IMG/VR virus record: IMGVR_UViG_3300035307_000014
Location: 1 to 62,089 of that record
Length of the DNA: 62,089 nucleotides
Direction: 5' to 3' (one strand)
DNA from: a virus
In this document: piece after piece, positions 17,719-26,059 of the stretch
Position numbering within the stretch: position 1 is the stretch's first letter
Layout: every line of letters starts with the position of its first letter
The notes under the pieces: generated by a model
Seen by the model: only the letters and a program-made list of their open reading frames with translations
Told to the model about the DNA's origin: nothing
Database searches by the model: none
Program-made: the position numbers and the translations under genes

Positions 17719-19701
17719 ATGTCGTTACTACTGACATGTTCTGGCAATAGCAAGATCCGCACCCCTAAAGATTTGTTTGAGCCAGGGGTGGCTGGGGCAT
17801 TTTACTCGCCGTCTGATAAGACCACGCTCTTTCAAGATACTGGGCGCACAGTCCCGGTCACTTCGATTGGGCAGCCTGTGCGCAGCATTAGCGATGTGTC
17901 CGGTAACGGAATGCACATGTCAATTGTTAATACAGTAATTCCTGGAACATACGTGGAAGTTAACGGCCATGGGGCGGTGGATTGCACTGCTAGTGGGTGT
18001 GGATTTAATAGCGTATCGAGCACAAGACTGCATCTACCTATGTATGTTGCTGCGGCATACAAAAAAACTGTGCCAGAAGACTCTGTGTTATTCGGAATCG
18101 TGGCGAGTCCGAATAACATGTTTGCGCTACGGGGAAGTTCTAGTTTAAACGTCGCCAAATGCCATCTGCGGGATATTCCGGCGTATGGATTGGCATATGC
18201 GCAAACCCCCATGGGCAGTAGCCCCATAAACGGGTTGACAGTTGAGGACGCTGCCGCAGTTTTAGGCACGTTTGACGTTTCGCCAGATGGCCACGCGCCA
18301 ACGTCGAACACTCATGCGTGGACAGCAGATTATGTTAGTCCGTGGCCCGCATCTTACGGCATAAACATCAGCCAACCTGGGACAGTAGCATATTCTAAAG
18401 TAGTATTTTTTGGTGGCTTGATCCTAGAGCATTCGATTAGCAATGCAGACAGGGTTATGGTTTCTGCATATTTGCGCTCACTCATTAATCGTTCATCAGA
18501 ATCAACAGATGTAAACATCATCGTAATTGGGGACAGTACTGGCGACAAAGTGTCGGACGGCACAAATACGGACGGCGAATGGCCGTGGCGTTTCGCCGTC
18601 GAAAAATTGGCGGCGGATCATCCTAATTCTTACGTCGGCATCCGTGGATATAATGAGGACTACCTATCATACACTCCAGAAATAGTCGTTCAGCAGGGAG
18701 ACGGTAGCACTCCAAGTTATAGAGTATATAACTGTAGTGTTGCGGGAAGAATGCCGCAGTTTGTCACGGGAAAACAGTTCTCAGCATCTGTTTCAAACGT
18801 CCCTTCCCCAAGCGTGATTATCTGGAACCATGGCCATAACATAGCTGACGCTGGTCCTCTAGGATCGTACAGTGGTCGCTTCCTTGGCGCCATGGAGCAA
18901 GTCCGGCTGCGATGGCCGGGCGTACCGCATATGACCATTCTCGAAAATCCGTGGAGAGATGGAACACAGATGGAGCCGTTGATCGCGGCCTTGCGAGGGG
19001 TTGTCGCGCTATACGGTGACATTCCGGCCGCAGATGTGCACCAAGTGTACTTGGATTACAGCCCCCCTAAGTCACCAGCATTGTATGCTGATAACGTACA
19101 TCCATCAATTCCTGTTGGAGTTAGCGTATGGCTCCCATCTATTTTCGCAATGTGGGACGCTAATTATCCTGCGGTGGGTCCGGTTGCCCCTGCATTTCTG
19201 GCCACAAGTGGGTCTAACCTGCTTGCCAATGGAGACTTTTCTTCATTCTCCGGCGCGGCGCCCGATGCGTGGTCGTTAAACGGTAATGGCTCTATTGTCA
19301 TCGACGCAAGCATGCACGATAGGGCGTTGCGATCTGTAAAATTGACGAACGGCGTCAGTTCTACGTATATTGCGCAAACTGTATCAGCAGTGGCACAGCG
19401 AGGAACCACAGTAACATTGTCTGTTAGGCAATTTATAGCGGATGGTGGCGATTTGTATGCCGGACAAATCTCGATATCGAGTGATGGTGCGGGCGGATCT
19501 ACTGTTGTTAATTTCGGAGGCGATGACGCAAGAGGCTCAGGAGGTTGGCGGTGGACGATTTTGCAATATGCTGTTCCCGTAGACGCTACGACGATTTCTG
19601 TAGACTTGTATGCCAGCGCTACGGGGGGGGTTGATAAAGGCACCGTGTATATGGACAGGGTTATCTTGGTTTCCGGCAGCGCCCCACGAGATATGGCGTA
19701 A
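17719..19701 (+). CDS. Fibre with SGNH-hydrolase (esterase) domain
   Basis: The 660 residues divide into three parts. The N-terminal region (about 1-250) is beta-rich and LamG-like (FYSPSDKTTLFQDTGRTVPV; SDVSGNGMHMS). An SGNH hydrolase follows, with the nucleophile block IIVIGDS (Ser273), NHGHN as the block-III equivalent and the DNVHP block (Asp458, His461). The C-terminal domain (NLLANGDFSSFSGAAPDAW onward) is carbohydrate-binding-like. Such domains remove acyl groups from surface polysaccharide. GC is lower than in neighbours, suggesting recent exchange. Confidence 0.78.
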   Translation: MSLLLTCSGNSKIRTPKDLFEPGVAGAFYSPSDKTTLFQDTGRTVPVTSIGQPVRSISDVSGNGMHMSIVNTVIPGTYVEVNGHGAVDCTASGCGFNSVSSTRLHLPMYVAAAYKKTVPEDSVLFGIVASPNNMFALRGSSSLNVAKCHLRDIPAYGLAYAQTPMGSSPINGLTVEDAAAVLGTFDVSPDGHAPTSNTHAWTADYVSPWPASYGINISQPGTVAYSKVVFFGGLILEHSISNADRVMVSAYLRSLINRSSESTDVNIIVIGDSTGDKVSDGTNTDGEWPWRFAVEKLAADHPNSYVGIRGYNEDYLSYTPEIVVQQGDGSTPSYRVYNCSVAGRMPQFVTGKQFSASVSNVPSPSVIIWNHGHNIADAGPLGSYSGRFLGAMEQVRLRWPGVPHMTILENPWRDGTQMEPLIAALRGVVALYGDIPAADVHQVYLDYSPPKSPALYADNVHPSIPVGVSVWLPSIFAMWDANYPAVGPVAPAFLATSGSNLLANGDFSSFSGAAPDAWSLNGNGSIVIDASMHDRALRSVKLTNGVSSTYIAQTVSAVAQRGTTVTLSVRQFIADGGDLYAGQISISSDGAGGSTVVNFGGDDARGSGGWRWTILQYAVPVDATTISVDLYASATGGVDKGTVYMDRVILVSGSAPRDMA

Positions 19702-19819
19702 CACATCACGGCAATGTTTGTTATGTGGCTTAACCGGCCAATTTAACTGGTCATAATGCATCTTTCGCGTCCGTAAAACCGTGCTTGTGCGAACTCGACG
19801 TGTATGATAAGTTCTTTTC

Positions 19820-20356
19820 ATGGAAAGAGAAGATTTATCTGGCCGCACTTACAACAAGTGGCGAGTCATTGAGTTTTCCCACACTGGGAACAGCAACAAA
19901 CAACACTGGCTTTGCGAGTGTCAATGCGGCACACGCAAAGCCGTTGAGGCTTACAACCTCCGTTCTGGCAGGTCTAAGTCGTGCAGGAAGTGCTCTGCCG
20001 TGGTCGCAACAATCGCGTTGGTAACTCACGGCATGCGCAACAGTAAGGTGTATCACGCGTGGCAGTCGATGAAGACGCGCTGCTACAATGAAAAGCAGGT
20101 CAAATCATTCAAGTATCACGGTGCGGTTGGCGTGAAAGTTGCGAATGAATGGCTGAACGACTTTCAGGCGTTCTATGACCACATTGGCGATCCGCCAACC
20201 AAGTACCATACGGTTGATCGAATTGAACCTTTTGGCGACTATGCTCCTGGGAATGTTCGCTGGGCAACACAGAGCGAGCAGATGAAGAACACACGGCGTG
20301 TGAAGGACAGCGCTAGGTGGGATAGTATCCAGGGACTGATAAATACACCGGCTTAA
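19820..20356 (+). CDS. Free-standing HNH homing endonuclease-like protein
   Basis: The 178 residues have an N-terminal zinc finger (CECQC...CRKC) and a C-terminal core common in phage homing nucleases: YHAWQSMKTRCYN, YHGAVGVKVANEWLNDFQAF, TVDRIEPFGDYAPGNVRWAT, EQMKNTRR. It is a selfish insertion between two structural genes with about 118 bp of unassigned sequence upstream. The ATG at 19820 is chosen because the conserved N-terminus (GRTYNKWRVIE) begins just after it. Confidence 0.8.
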   Translation: MEREDLSGRTYNKWRVIEFSHTGNSNKQHWLCECQCGTRKAVEAYNLRSGRSKSCRKCSAVVATIALVTHGMRNSKVYHAWQSMKTRCYNEKQVKSFKYHGAVGVKVANEWLNDFQAFYDHIGDPPTKYHTVDRIEPFGDYAPGNVRWATQSEQMKNTRRVKDSARWDSIQGLINTPA

Positions 20357-20389
20357 TGCCGACAACTCACACTAGAAAGTAAGAAACGC

Positions 20390-20833
20390 ATGGCCGGTGA
20401 AAAAGGTTCTGGATACGCCAACGGCTTACTGTTGGCGATCTTCAACGCAGACTTTAGCAATCTTTCTGTATCGAGCCTGATGCGCGATGCTGCATCACCT
20501 CTGACAAACCTATGGCTATCGCTCCACAGCGCTGATCCTACTGCGGCAGGAAATCAGGGTTCCAACGAGATTGTGTATACCTCTTACGCTCGCATATCGG
20601 TCGCGCGCACGAGTAGCGGCTTCACGGTTGTGGGCGGATCGTGCACTTTGACATCGACGATGAACTTTCCGAAGTGCACTGGGGGAACCGCGACCGCGAC
20701 GCATTTTGGGGTCGGCACGGACTCATCTGGAACCGGCCATTTGCTTTATGCGGGACCGATCACACCGAGCATCACGATCACAAATCAGGTAACGCCGGAA
20801 CTGACCTCCGGGACCACGATCACCGAGGCGTAA
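20390..20833 (+). CDS. Conserved phage structural protein (fibre/decoration)
   Basis: The 147 residues show a layout seen in many phages: NLWLSLHSADPT, NEIVYTSYARISVARTSSGF, FPKCTGGTATATHFGVGTDS and a beta-rich end (GPITPSITITNQVTPELTSG). Relatives are usually listed as tail-fibre or decoration proteins. It lies in the block between major capsid and neck genes and is followed 4 nt later by the next gene. Confidence 0.72.
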   Translation: MAGEKGSGYANGLLLAIFNADFSNLSVSSLMRDAASPLTNLWLSLHSADPTAAGNQGSNEIVYTSYARISVARTSSGFTVVGGSCTLTSTMNFPKCTGGTATATHFGVGTDSSGTGHLLYAGPITPSITITNQVTPELTSGTTITEA

Positions 20834-20837
20834 TCCC

Positions 20838-21509
20838 ATGATCTCTGGAGCGGGCATTGCCAGGGGCGGCATCTCTGCGCCGGATACCGTCTATGCGCCT
20901 GCTGCGGGCTCCGTCACGGGCGTTTGCACGGTCTCGGGCACCGGATCGTCTTTGGCGTCCGCGACAGGGGCGGCTGACGGCGTTGCATCCGTGTCGGGCG
21001 TCAGCGCAGAGTTGGCGGAGGCTGCTGGGGCTGTCACCGCTTCCTGTGCGGTGACAGGGATAGGTGCTGCACGGGCGTCTGGCATCGGCGCGGTGGATGG
21101 AGCCGCCACGGTTTTCGGCTCTGGCGCGGCCGTCCTTGAGCGTTCTACGGCTGTATGGCGGCGTTATATCGTGTCGTCCTTCAGGCAGGAGCTGACACCT
21201 CCGATTTTGGCCGCTGAGCAAGCGATGGTGGACTTCGACTTTGGCCCGCTGCTGATCTCGGGCGAGACTGTGCTGTTGCCGCCGACGCTGACGTGCAGCG
21301 CGACGTGGGGAACGGACGCTGCGCCAAGCGCCAAGCTCATCGGTTCCGCCACTGTGAACCCATCGCCCTCTACCGGGATCACAGACGGAGCTGTCGCCCA
21401 GCTCGTGGGCGGGATGAACGGAGCGACGCGGTATAAGTTGCAGTGCTCCGTGGTAACGACGAAGGGGCAGACGCTGAGCCGTAGCGCCTACCTGAATTGC
21501 AATAGTTGA
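20838..21509 (+). CDS. Repeat-containing structural protein
   Basis: The 223 residues start with about four degenerate 20-residue repeats of the form G-x-V-x-G-x-x-x-V-x-G-x-G-x-x-x-A-x-x-x-GA (residues about 20-105). A second domain (AEQAMVDFDFGPLLISGETV; GGMNGATRYKLQCSVVTTKG) occurs alone in many phages, typically beside the previous gene. The repeats may act as an extendable spacer. It ends just before the convergent initiator gene. Confidence 0.65.
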   Translation: MISGAGIARGGISAPDTVYAPAAGSVTGVCTVSGTGSSLASATGAADGVASVSGVSAELAEAAGAVTASCAVTGIGAARASGIGAVDGAATVFGSGAAVLERSTAVWRRYIVSSFRQELTPPILAAEQAMVDFDFGPLLISGETVLLPPTLTCSATWGTDAAPSAKLIGSATVNPSPSTGITDGAVAQLVGGMNGATRYKLQCSVVTTKGQTLSRSAYLNCNS

Positions 21510-21520
21510 GTTTCCCGCGG

Positions 21521-22351
21521 TCAAAACGGGCACTCCTCGACATCGATTTTTGCCGCGGCTAATTTTGCGGCGATCTCTGCGGCCTGCGTTGCTCGTTTCG
21601 CTACGACCGAGGCGACTTCATTCGCGAAATAGTGCCAACTGCGAATTCCTCCACGCCTGGCTTTACCGTCAGTTTTCTGGCGGATCACGATCTCACGGAT
21701 TGCCTCTTCGACAGAGGGAGCGCCGAAGTTGTCCATCATGGCGCCCAACTCGGCATAGGCCGGGGGGTTGAACAGGACGGGAGCCAGACAAGCGTTTTCG
21801 TCCAGCTTTTTCATAGCGATAGCGAACCTTTGCACGTCTTCTTCAGCAGTTGCAGTTCGAGAAAGTTGCGTAGCGTACTTTTTACAACGGACCTCGCGAT
21901 CTTGCTCCGCGTGAAGGACGTTGTCCTTTTGGGACGATGAAAAAGAAAGGTCGTTGTGTTGTGATCCTCCAGTCACAAGGGGTTGTGATGGTACGGTCAC
22001 AAGGGGTTGTGATCCTGGGATCACAAGGTCATTCTCAGGCATTGGAACCTCTGGTGGAAGCGCGGCGTCCATCATGACTCGGTACACGCAAATATTCTGC
22101 CGCTTGTCGCCGTGTTCGGCGGCTCGGTAGTCATGTTTCTGAAGATATTGGAGTTTCGTGAGGCGTGCGATGGAACGGTTGGTTGCCTCTCGGCTCTTCC
22201 CGAGCGCCGCCGCCAGTTTCTTCTGGCTGATGGAGCACCAGCCTTGCGCATTGGTGTGGCGCCCAATGCAGAGCAGGACGCGGCAATCAAAATCTGTCAG
22301 GCGCGCATCGTATCCGGCCGCGCCAGGGACGATGGAATAACGTGGACTCAA
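21521..22351 (-). CDS. Replication-initiator-like helix-turn-helix protein
   Basis: The TTG at 22351 is preferred: GAGG lies 7 nt upstream and the conserved fold starts there (SPRYSIVPGAAGYDARLTD). The resulting 276-residue protein has an N-terminal winged helix (WCSISQKKLAAALGKSREAT), as in phage O-type initiators. A middle section is encoded by three DNA iterons (SQPLV repeats). The C-terminal helical domain follows (SVEEAIREIVIRQKTDGKA; WHYFANEVASVV). The family is inferred from layout. It stands alone and opposite to the surrounding late genes. Confidence 0.65.
   Translation of the reverse strand: MSPRYSIVPGAAGYDARLTDFDCRVLLCIGRHTNAQGWCSISQKKLAAALGKSREATNRSIARLTKLQYLQKHDYRAAEHGDKRQNICVYRVMMDAALPPEVPMPENDLVIPGSQPLVTVPSQPLVTGGSQHNDLSFSSSQKDNVLHAEQDREVRCKKYATQLSRTATAEEDVQRFAIAMKKLDENACLAPVLFNPPAYAELGAMMDNFGAPSVEEAIREIVIRQKTDGKARRGGIRSWHYFANEVASVVAKRATQAAEIAAKLAAAKIDVEECPF
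21959..22030. repeat. Three 24-bp iterons inside the initiator gene (candidate origin)
   Basis: Three head-to-tail units of 24 bp, each an imperfect palindrome: TTGTGAT, six variable bases, then (G/A)TCACAA, followed by GGGG (units 1 and 2) or GG (unit 3). They start at 21959, 21983 and 22007. Being 24 bp, they keep the reading frame and encode an eight-residue repeat. A purine-rich, A-rich tract lies beside them (about 21936-21950). Iterons within the initiator gene are the arrangement of the lambda origin. Confidence 0.7.
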
Positions 22352-22649
22352 GTGATGACCTCGCGTATTGCGAGGCTGGCCAGAAAAGCTCTTGAGCCAA
22401 GGACTACCCCCTGCTATAACAGGGTGCGACACAACGATAGCCCAGCCGAACTCTATGGGTCTACAGCTTTTCTGAGGATGCAGCCTCAGTTCATGGTTCA
22501 AGTCCAGGCCGCCGGTTACCGCCGAGCGGCCAAAACTTTGTCTGGAACCTAGCACGAACTTCTTGCCACATCAAGAAAATCAGTCCAAATCGGCTGCGCA
22601 TCGCGCTGAACTTAACCAAAGTCAAGAGCAATTTTAAGGATCGAACCTA
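22352..22649. promoter_or_regulatory. Divergent intergenic region between initiator and neck genes
   Basis: About 298 bp without a convincing gene. It holds an inverted repeat at 22409-22424 (CCCTG, CTATAA, CAGGG) that could overlap a minus-strand promoter, and a small stem at 22472-22489 (CTGAGG/CCTCAG). AAGGATCG precedes the ATG at 22650. A reading frame continues upstream of the chosen initiator start to 22555 but lacks a ribosome site. Confidence 0.45.
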
Positions 22650-23099
22650 ATGGGTGCGGTAGCAACGTTCGACTATGAGAAGTGGAACGCGGCTTATCCC
22701 GAGTTCGCGAATATCGATGAGGTGCGCGCCAGCATCTTCTGGCAAGAGGCGACGCTCTATCATAGCAACGACGGGACGGGCCTCGTCAACGATCTGGCGC
22801 AACAGGAGATGCTGTTGGGGCTTCTCACGGCGCATATCGCATTCTTGCGCGTGGGCACAGTCGGCAATCCATCCCCAGCCTCACAGGGCATCGTAGGGCG
22901 CGTATCGAGCGCTTCGATGGGGCCTGTGTCGGTATCGGCGGACTTGCAGGGATTGCCGGGGACGGCGGTGTGGTTTGGTCAGTCCCCGTGGGGGCTGAGT
23001 TATTGGCAGGCGACGGCAGTCTACCGCACCATGCGTTATCGCCATCGCCACGGACGCACATTCAGCGGATACTACGGCGGCTACGGGAGTTGGCGGTGA
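22650..23099 (+). CDS. Head-tail connector protein (DUF4054)
   Basis: The 149 residues match the DUF4054 family: YEKWNAAYPEFANIDEVRAS at the N-terminus, LLTAHIAFLRVG, GIVGRVSSASMGPVSVSAD and GLSYWQATAVYRTMRYRH. Proteins of this family are the first neck component after the capsid block in related myoviruses. A poly-Gly/Tyr tail ends the protein. Its stop overlaps the GTG start of the next gene. Confidence 0.85.
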   Translation: MGAVATFDYEKWNAAYPEFANIDEVRASIFWQEATLYHSNDGTGLVNDLAQQEMLLGLLTAHIAFLRVGTVGNPSPASQGIVGRVSSASMGPVSVSADLQGLPGTAVWFGQSPWGLSYWQATAVYRTMRYRHRHGRTFSGYYGGYGSWR

Positions 23100-23494
23100 A
23101 TATCTATATGATCGCCGCGCCTATGATCTCGGCTGTAAAGCCCATCGAGAGCTTCATCGTGGCGCGCCGCCAGGAGATCGTGGACAGCTTCGGGCGCAGT
23201 CAGGTCACGACGACACGGTTATCCGCGTCCGGCTCCATCACGCCATCGGGCGACAACATGCTGGCGCGTGATGAAAATTACCAGACTCAGGGCAACACAA
23301 TAACGATCATCACGGCGTTCAAACTGCGTGGACCGTCCAAAGACGCGTTGTCGCGCAGTTATCAGCCCGACATCATCGAGTGGCGCTGGGGCCGTTACAT
23401 CGTGGAGACGCTGAACGACTGGAGTGGCGGCGGCGGGGGCATGGTAGAAGCTGAGTGCAAATCAACTGATCTCATGGATCTTCCGCCTGAATGA
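23096..23494 (+). CDS. Neck/head-completion protein
   Basis: The start is taken as the GTG at 23096, which overlaps the previous stop (GTGA) and follows GGGAG. This gives 132 residues (NIYMIAAPMISAVKPIESF; RRQEIVDSFGRSQ). A frame open further upstream has no site. The mid part (ITIITAFKLRGPSKD; DIIEWRWGRYIVETLND) is beta-rich, like tail-terminator or stopper proteins. The place between DUF4054 and the gp12-like protein supports a neck role. Confidence 0.7.
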   Translation: MNIYMIAAPMISAVKPIESFIVARRQEIVDSFGRSQVTTTRLSASGSITPSGDNMLARDENYQTQGNTITIITAFKLRGPSKDALSRSYQPDIIEWRWGRYIVETLNDWSGGGGGMVEAECKSTDLMDLPPE

Positions 23495-24078
23495 CCGACA
23501 GCTCAACGGGCGGCTATCTGACGCCATCTGCAACGCCAGCGCCGTTGCAGGGCGACAGCCTCAACACGTTCGTGCAGCCCATCATTGTGGGCATCACGGG
23601 GCTGCCTGGGGCGATGGTGAGGCCAGCATTCCAGACTGAGCCCCCAGATGCTCCAGACGGCGGGACGGCCTGGGCTGCGTTCCGCTACACGTCGCGGAAA
23701 ACCGACAATTATCCGTTCGTCGGCCACAACACAGACGGCTCCGACACGCTGCGGCGCCACGAGGAAATCGATATCCTCGTCAGTTTCTACGATCTCGGAT
23801 CGTCCGGCTTGGCTGACCAATACGCCGCGCTACTTCGCGACGGGCTGGCGATCCCGCAGAACCTGGAAACCCTCCGCACTGCCGGAATGGGCTTCGTCTC
23901 CTGTGGCGACCTGACGACGGTTCCCGTGATCCTCAAGCAACGCTGGCTCTATCGCGTTGACCTGCCCTTCACCATCCGCCGCGAAATCGTGCGCGTCTAT
24001 CCAGTTCTAAACCTCCTCACGGCGACCGCAACCGTAACAACGGACGGCGGCGTTACAGTCCACATCGCCACAAATTGA
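23491..24078 (+). CDS. Phage neck terminator protein (gp12-like, LIC_12616 family)
   Basis: The 195 residues fit the neck-terminator family. GGYLTPSATPAP is at the N-terminus, then a VGITGLPGAMVRPAFQTEPP segment and TAWAAFRYTSRKTDNYPF. A domain ending in WLYRVDLPFTIRREIVRVYP follows. It directly precedes the sheath gene. The start overlaps the preceding stop (ATGA). It should cap the tail at the head-tail joint. Confidence 0.78.
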   Translation: MTDSSTGGYLTPSATPAPLQGDSLNTFVQPIIVGITGLPGAMVRPAFQTEPPDAPDGGTAWAAFRYTSRKTDNYPFVGHNTDGSDTLRRHEEIDILVSFYDLGSSGLADQYAALLRDGLAIPQNLETLRTAGMGFVSCGDLTTVPVILKQRWLYRVDLPFTIRREIVRVYPVLNLLTATATVTTDGGVTVHIATN

Positions 24079-24088
24079 GGCAAACTCT

Positions 24089-25588
24089 ATGGCTTTGACT
24101 ATCGGCTTGCCGGTAAGCCGTTTGATTTCGGCTACCGTAAATCTTGCGGCTGTGGGCGCGGCTGCGCCAAACTTCAGCACATGCCTGTTACTCGGAACAT
24201 CAACCGTGGTCAACGTCACGGAACGCTCGCGGAATTACACGTCGCTCGCGGCTGTGGCCACGGACTTTGGGACCAGCGCTGAGGAGTATCTTGGCGCGGT
24301 TGCGTGGTTCGGGCAGTCGCCCAAGCCATCGAGCCTGTTGATTGGGCGCTGGGCGAACACCGCCAGCCACGGGCAGCTTATCGGCGGCGTGGTCTCGGCC
24401 ACGAACCAGCTTATGGCGACGTGGACCGCGATTACAACGGGATCGTTCCACATCAGCCTGGACGGGACCGGCTACGATGTGACCGGCCTCGACTTCCATT
24501 CTCAGACAACGCTCAACGGCGTGGCATCCGTGATCACTGCCGGGGTGACCGCTCACGGCGCCACGGTGGTCTGGAACGCCACGTACCAACGTTTCGAGTG
24601 CACGCTCACATCCACGGGCATCACCTCAATTGTGACGTTCGCTACGGCGGTATCGCCATCCTCAGGCGTTGACATCTCCTCCATGCTCGCCTGGCGCTCT
24701 ACGTCGTCGGGGGCCTATCAGGCTTCGGGTATCGCGGCAGAGAGCGCGCTCGCTTGTGTCACGATCTTCGATCAGTACTGGAGCGATCAGTGGTACGGCC
24801 TCGTCATCCCCACCGCCACTGACACGGATCATGCGGCCGTGGGCTCGTACATCGAAGCGGCAACCGCCTCGCACATTTACGGCGTGACGAGCAGCGACGG
24901 CGCGATCATTACAAGCAGCACGGGCACCAATATCGCCTACACGTTGAAGACTCTCGGCTTGACGCACAGTCTTGTCCAGTATTCGAGCACAAGCTCCCAT
25001 GCCGTGTTGAGCCTGCTGGCGAGAATCCTCACGACAGACTGGACTGCAAACAATACAGCCATAACGCTCATGTATAAAAATGAGCCCGGAATTACCGCAG
25101 AAACCCTAACTGAAACACAGATGGGTTATCTTGAGGGATACAACTGCAACGTATTCGTAAATTACAGCAATAGTACGGCAATCATTGAGCCAGGAAAAGT
25201 TTGCAGCGGTGATTATATCGACACGATAATTGGAAGTGATTGGCTGAAAGTCACGATTCAGACCGATCTGTACAATGCGCTGAAGACTTCAACCACAAAA
25301 ATCCCCCAGACAGACGGCGGCATGCATCAGCTTGCCACGATAATCGAGTCTGACTTGGCCCAGGGTGTCAACAACGGGCTCCTCGCCCCCGGCATTTGGA
25401 CGGGCTCCAGCTTCGGGCAGATCGTCACGGGCGACTACCTTCCTAAGGGTTATTACGTATACCAGCCCGCGATCTCGTCTCAGTCGTCCACCGCCCGCGC
25501 CGCGCGCCAGTCCGTCGCCTTTCAGGTCGCCGCAGTCCTTGGCGGCGCTGTCCACACCGCGTCCGTTGCAATTAACGTTGCGCCGTAA
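24089..25588 (+). CDS. Tail sheath protein (DUF3383)
   Basis: The 499 residues match the DUF3383 sheath family: LPVSRLISATVNLAA, LLLGTSTVVNVTERSRNY, WFGQSPKPSSLLIGRWAN, and in the C-terminal half GMHQLATIIESDLAQGVNNG. The sheath forms the contractile outer tube and so shows that this is a myovirus-type tail. The tube gene follows after 24 bp, the usual order. Confidence 0.9.
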   Translation: MALTIGLPVSRLISATVNLAAVGAAAPNFSTCLLLGTSTVVNVTERSRNYTSLAAVATDFGTSAEEYLGAVAWFGQSPKPSSLLIGRWANTASHGQLIGGVVSATNQLMATWTAITTGSFHISLDGTGYDVTGLDFHSQTTLNGVASVITAGVTAHGATVVWNATYQRFECTLTSTGITSIVTFATAVSPSSGVDISSMLAWRSTSSGAYQASGIAAESALACVTIFDQYWSDQWYGLVIPTATDTDHAAVGSYIEAATASHIYGVTSSDGAIITSSTGTNIAYTLKTLGLTHSLVQYSSTSSHAVLSLLARILTTDWTANNTAITLMYKNEPGITAETLTETQMGYLEGYNCNVFVNYSNSTAIIEPGKVCSGDYIDTIIGSDWLKVTIQTDLYNALKTSTTKIPQTDGGMHQLATIIESDLAQGVNNGLLAPGIWTGSSFGQIVTGDYLPKGYYVYQPAISSQSSTARAARQSVAFQVAAVLGGAVHTASVAINVAP

Positions 25589-25612
25589 TAAGCCAATCTA
25601 AGGTATTGAATC

Positions 25613-26059
25613 ATGAGCACATACGCGTTTTCAGACGTGTCCTGCACGCTCCTTGGGCCTGGCGGGACGATCTCTCTTGGCTACGGCGCAGGAACCTCCG
25701 ACGAGGGCATCAGCATCACGATGCTCGAAGATAAAACCACGATGACCGTTGGGGCCGACGGCTCTATCATGCACTCCCTGCATGCAGGGAAGGGCGCTGA
25801 CATCGCCGTGCGGCTACTGAAGACCTCTCCGACAAATGCGCAGCTTTCTCAGCTTTATCAGGCGCAGTCCGCGTCGTCTGCACTCTGGGGAAAGAACGTC
25901 ATCAAAGTTTCCGACACGGCGCGCGGGGATATTGTTGCCGCGACTGACGTGGCCTTTGCCCGTCATGCGCCGTTAACTTACGGAAAAGACGCGAATATGA
26001 ATGAATGGACGTTCAAGGGCAGTGTTGTCCAGTTGCTCGGCACGGGGGTTAATGTCTGA
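25613..26059 (+). CDS. Tail tube protein (DUF3277)
   Basis: The 148 residues match the DUF3277 tube family: AFSDVSCTLLGPGGTISLGY, the DEGISITMLEDKTTMTVGAD strand and SLHAGKGADIAVRLLKTSP. It forms the inner tube through which DNA passes. The stop overlaps the chaperone ATG (TGATGG), coupling tube and chaperone translation. Confidence 0.88.
   Translation: MSTYAFSDVSCTLLGPGGTISLGYGAGTSDEGISITMLEDKTTMTVGADGSIMHSLHAGKGADIAVRLLKTSPTNAQLSQLYQAQSASSALWGKNVIKVSDTARGDIVAATDVAFARHAPLTYGKDANMNEWTFKGSVVQLLGTGVNV

Noticed and set aside
20820-21533. A 237-residue minus-strand frame opposite the repeat protein
   Set aside because: Arg/Gly-rich shadow of the plus-strand gene; no start signal.
21959-22030. 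CRISPR-like direct repeats
   Set aside because: Units are contiguous with no spacers of their own length, are palindromic, keep a reading frame and lack cas genes; iterons fit better.
22472-22489. CTGAGG/CCTCAG stem as a terminator
   Set aside because: Short stem and only four A/T bases after it; too weak to annotate separately.
22352-22555. N-terminal extension of the initiator from 22555
   Set aside because: Low similarity to coding sequence, no ribosome site, and the TTG at 22351 has a good Shine-Dalgarno at the domain boundary.
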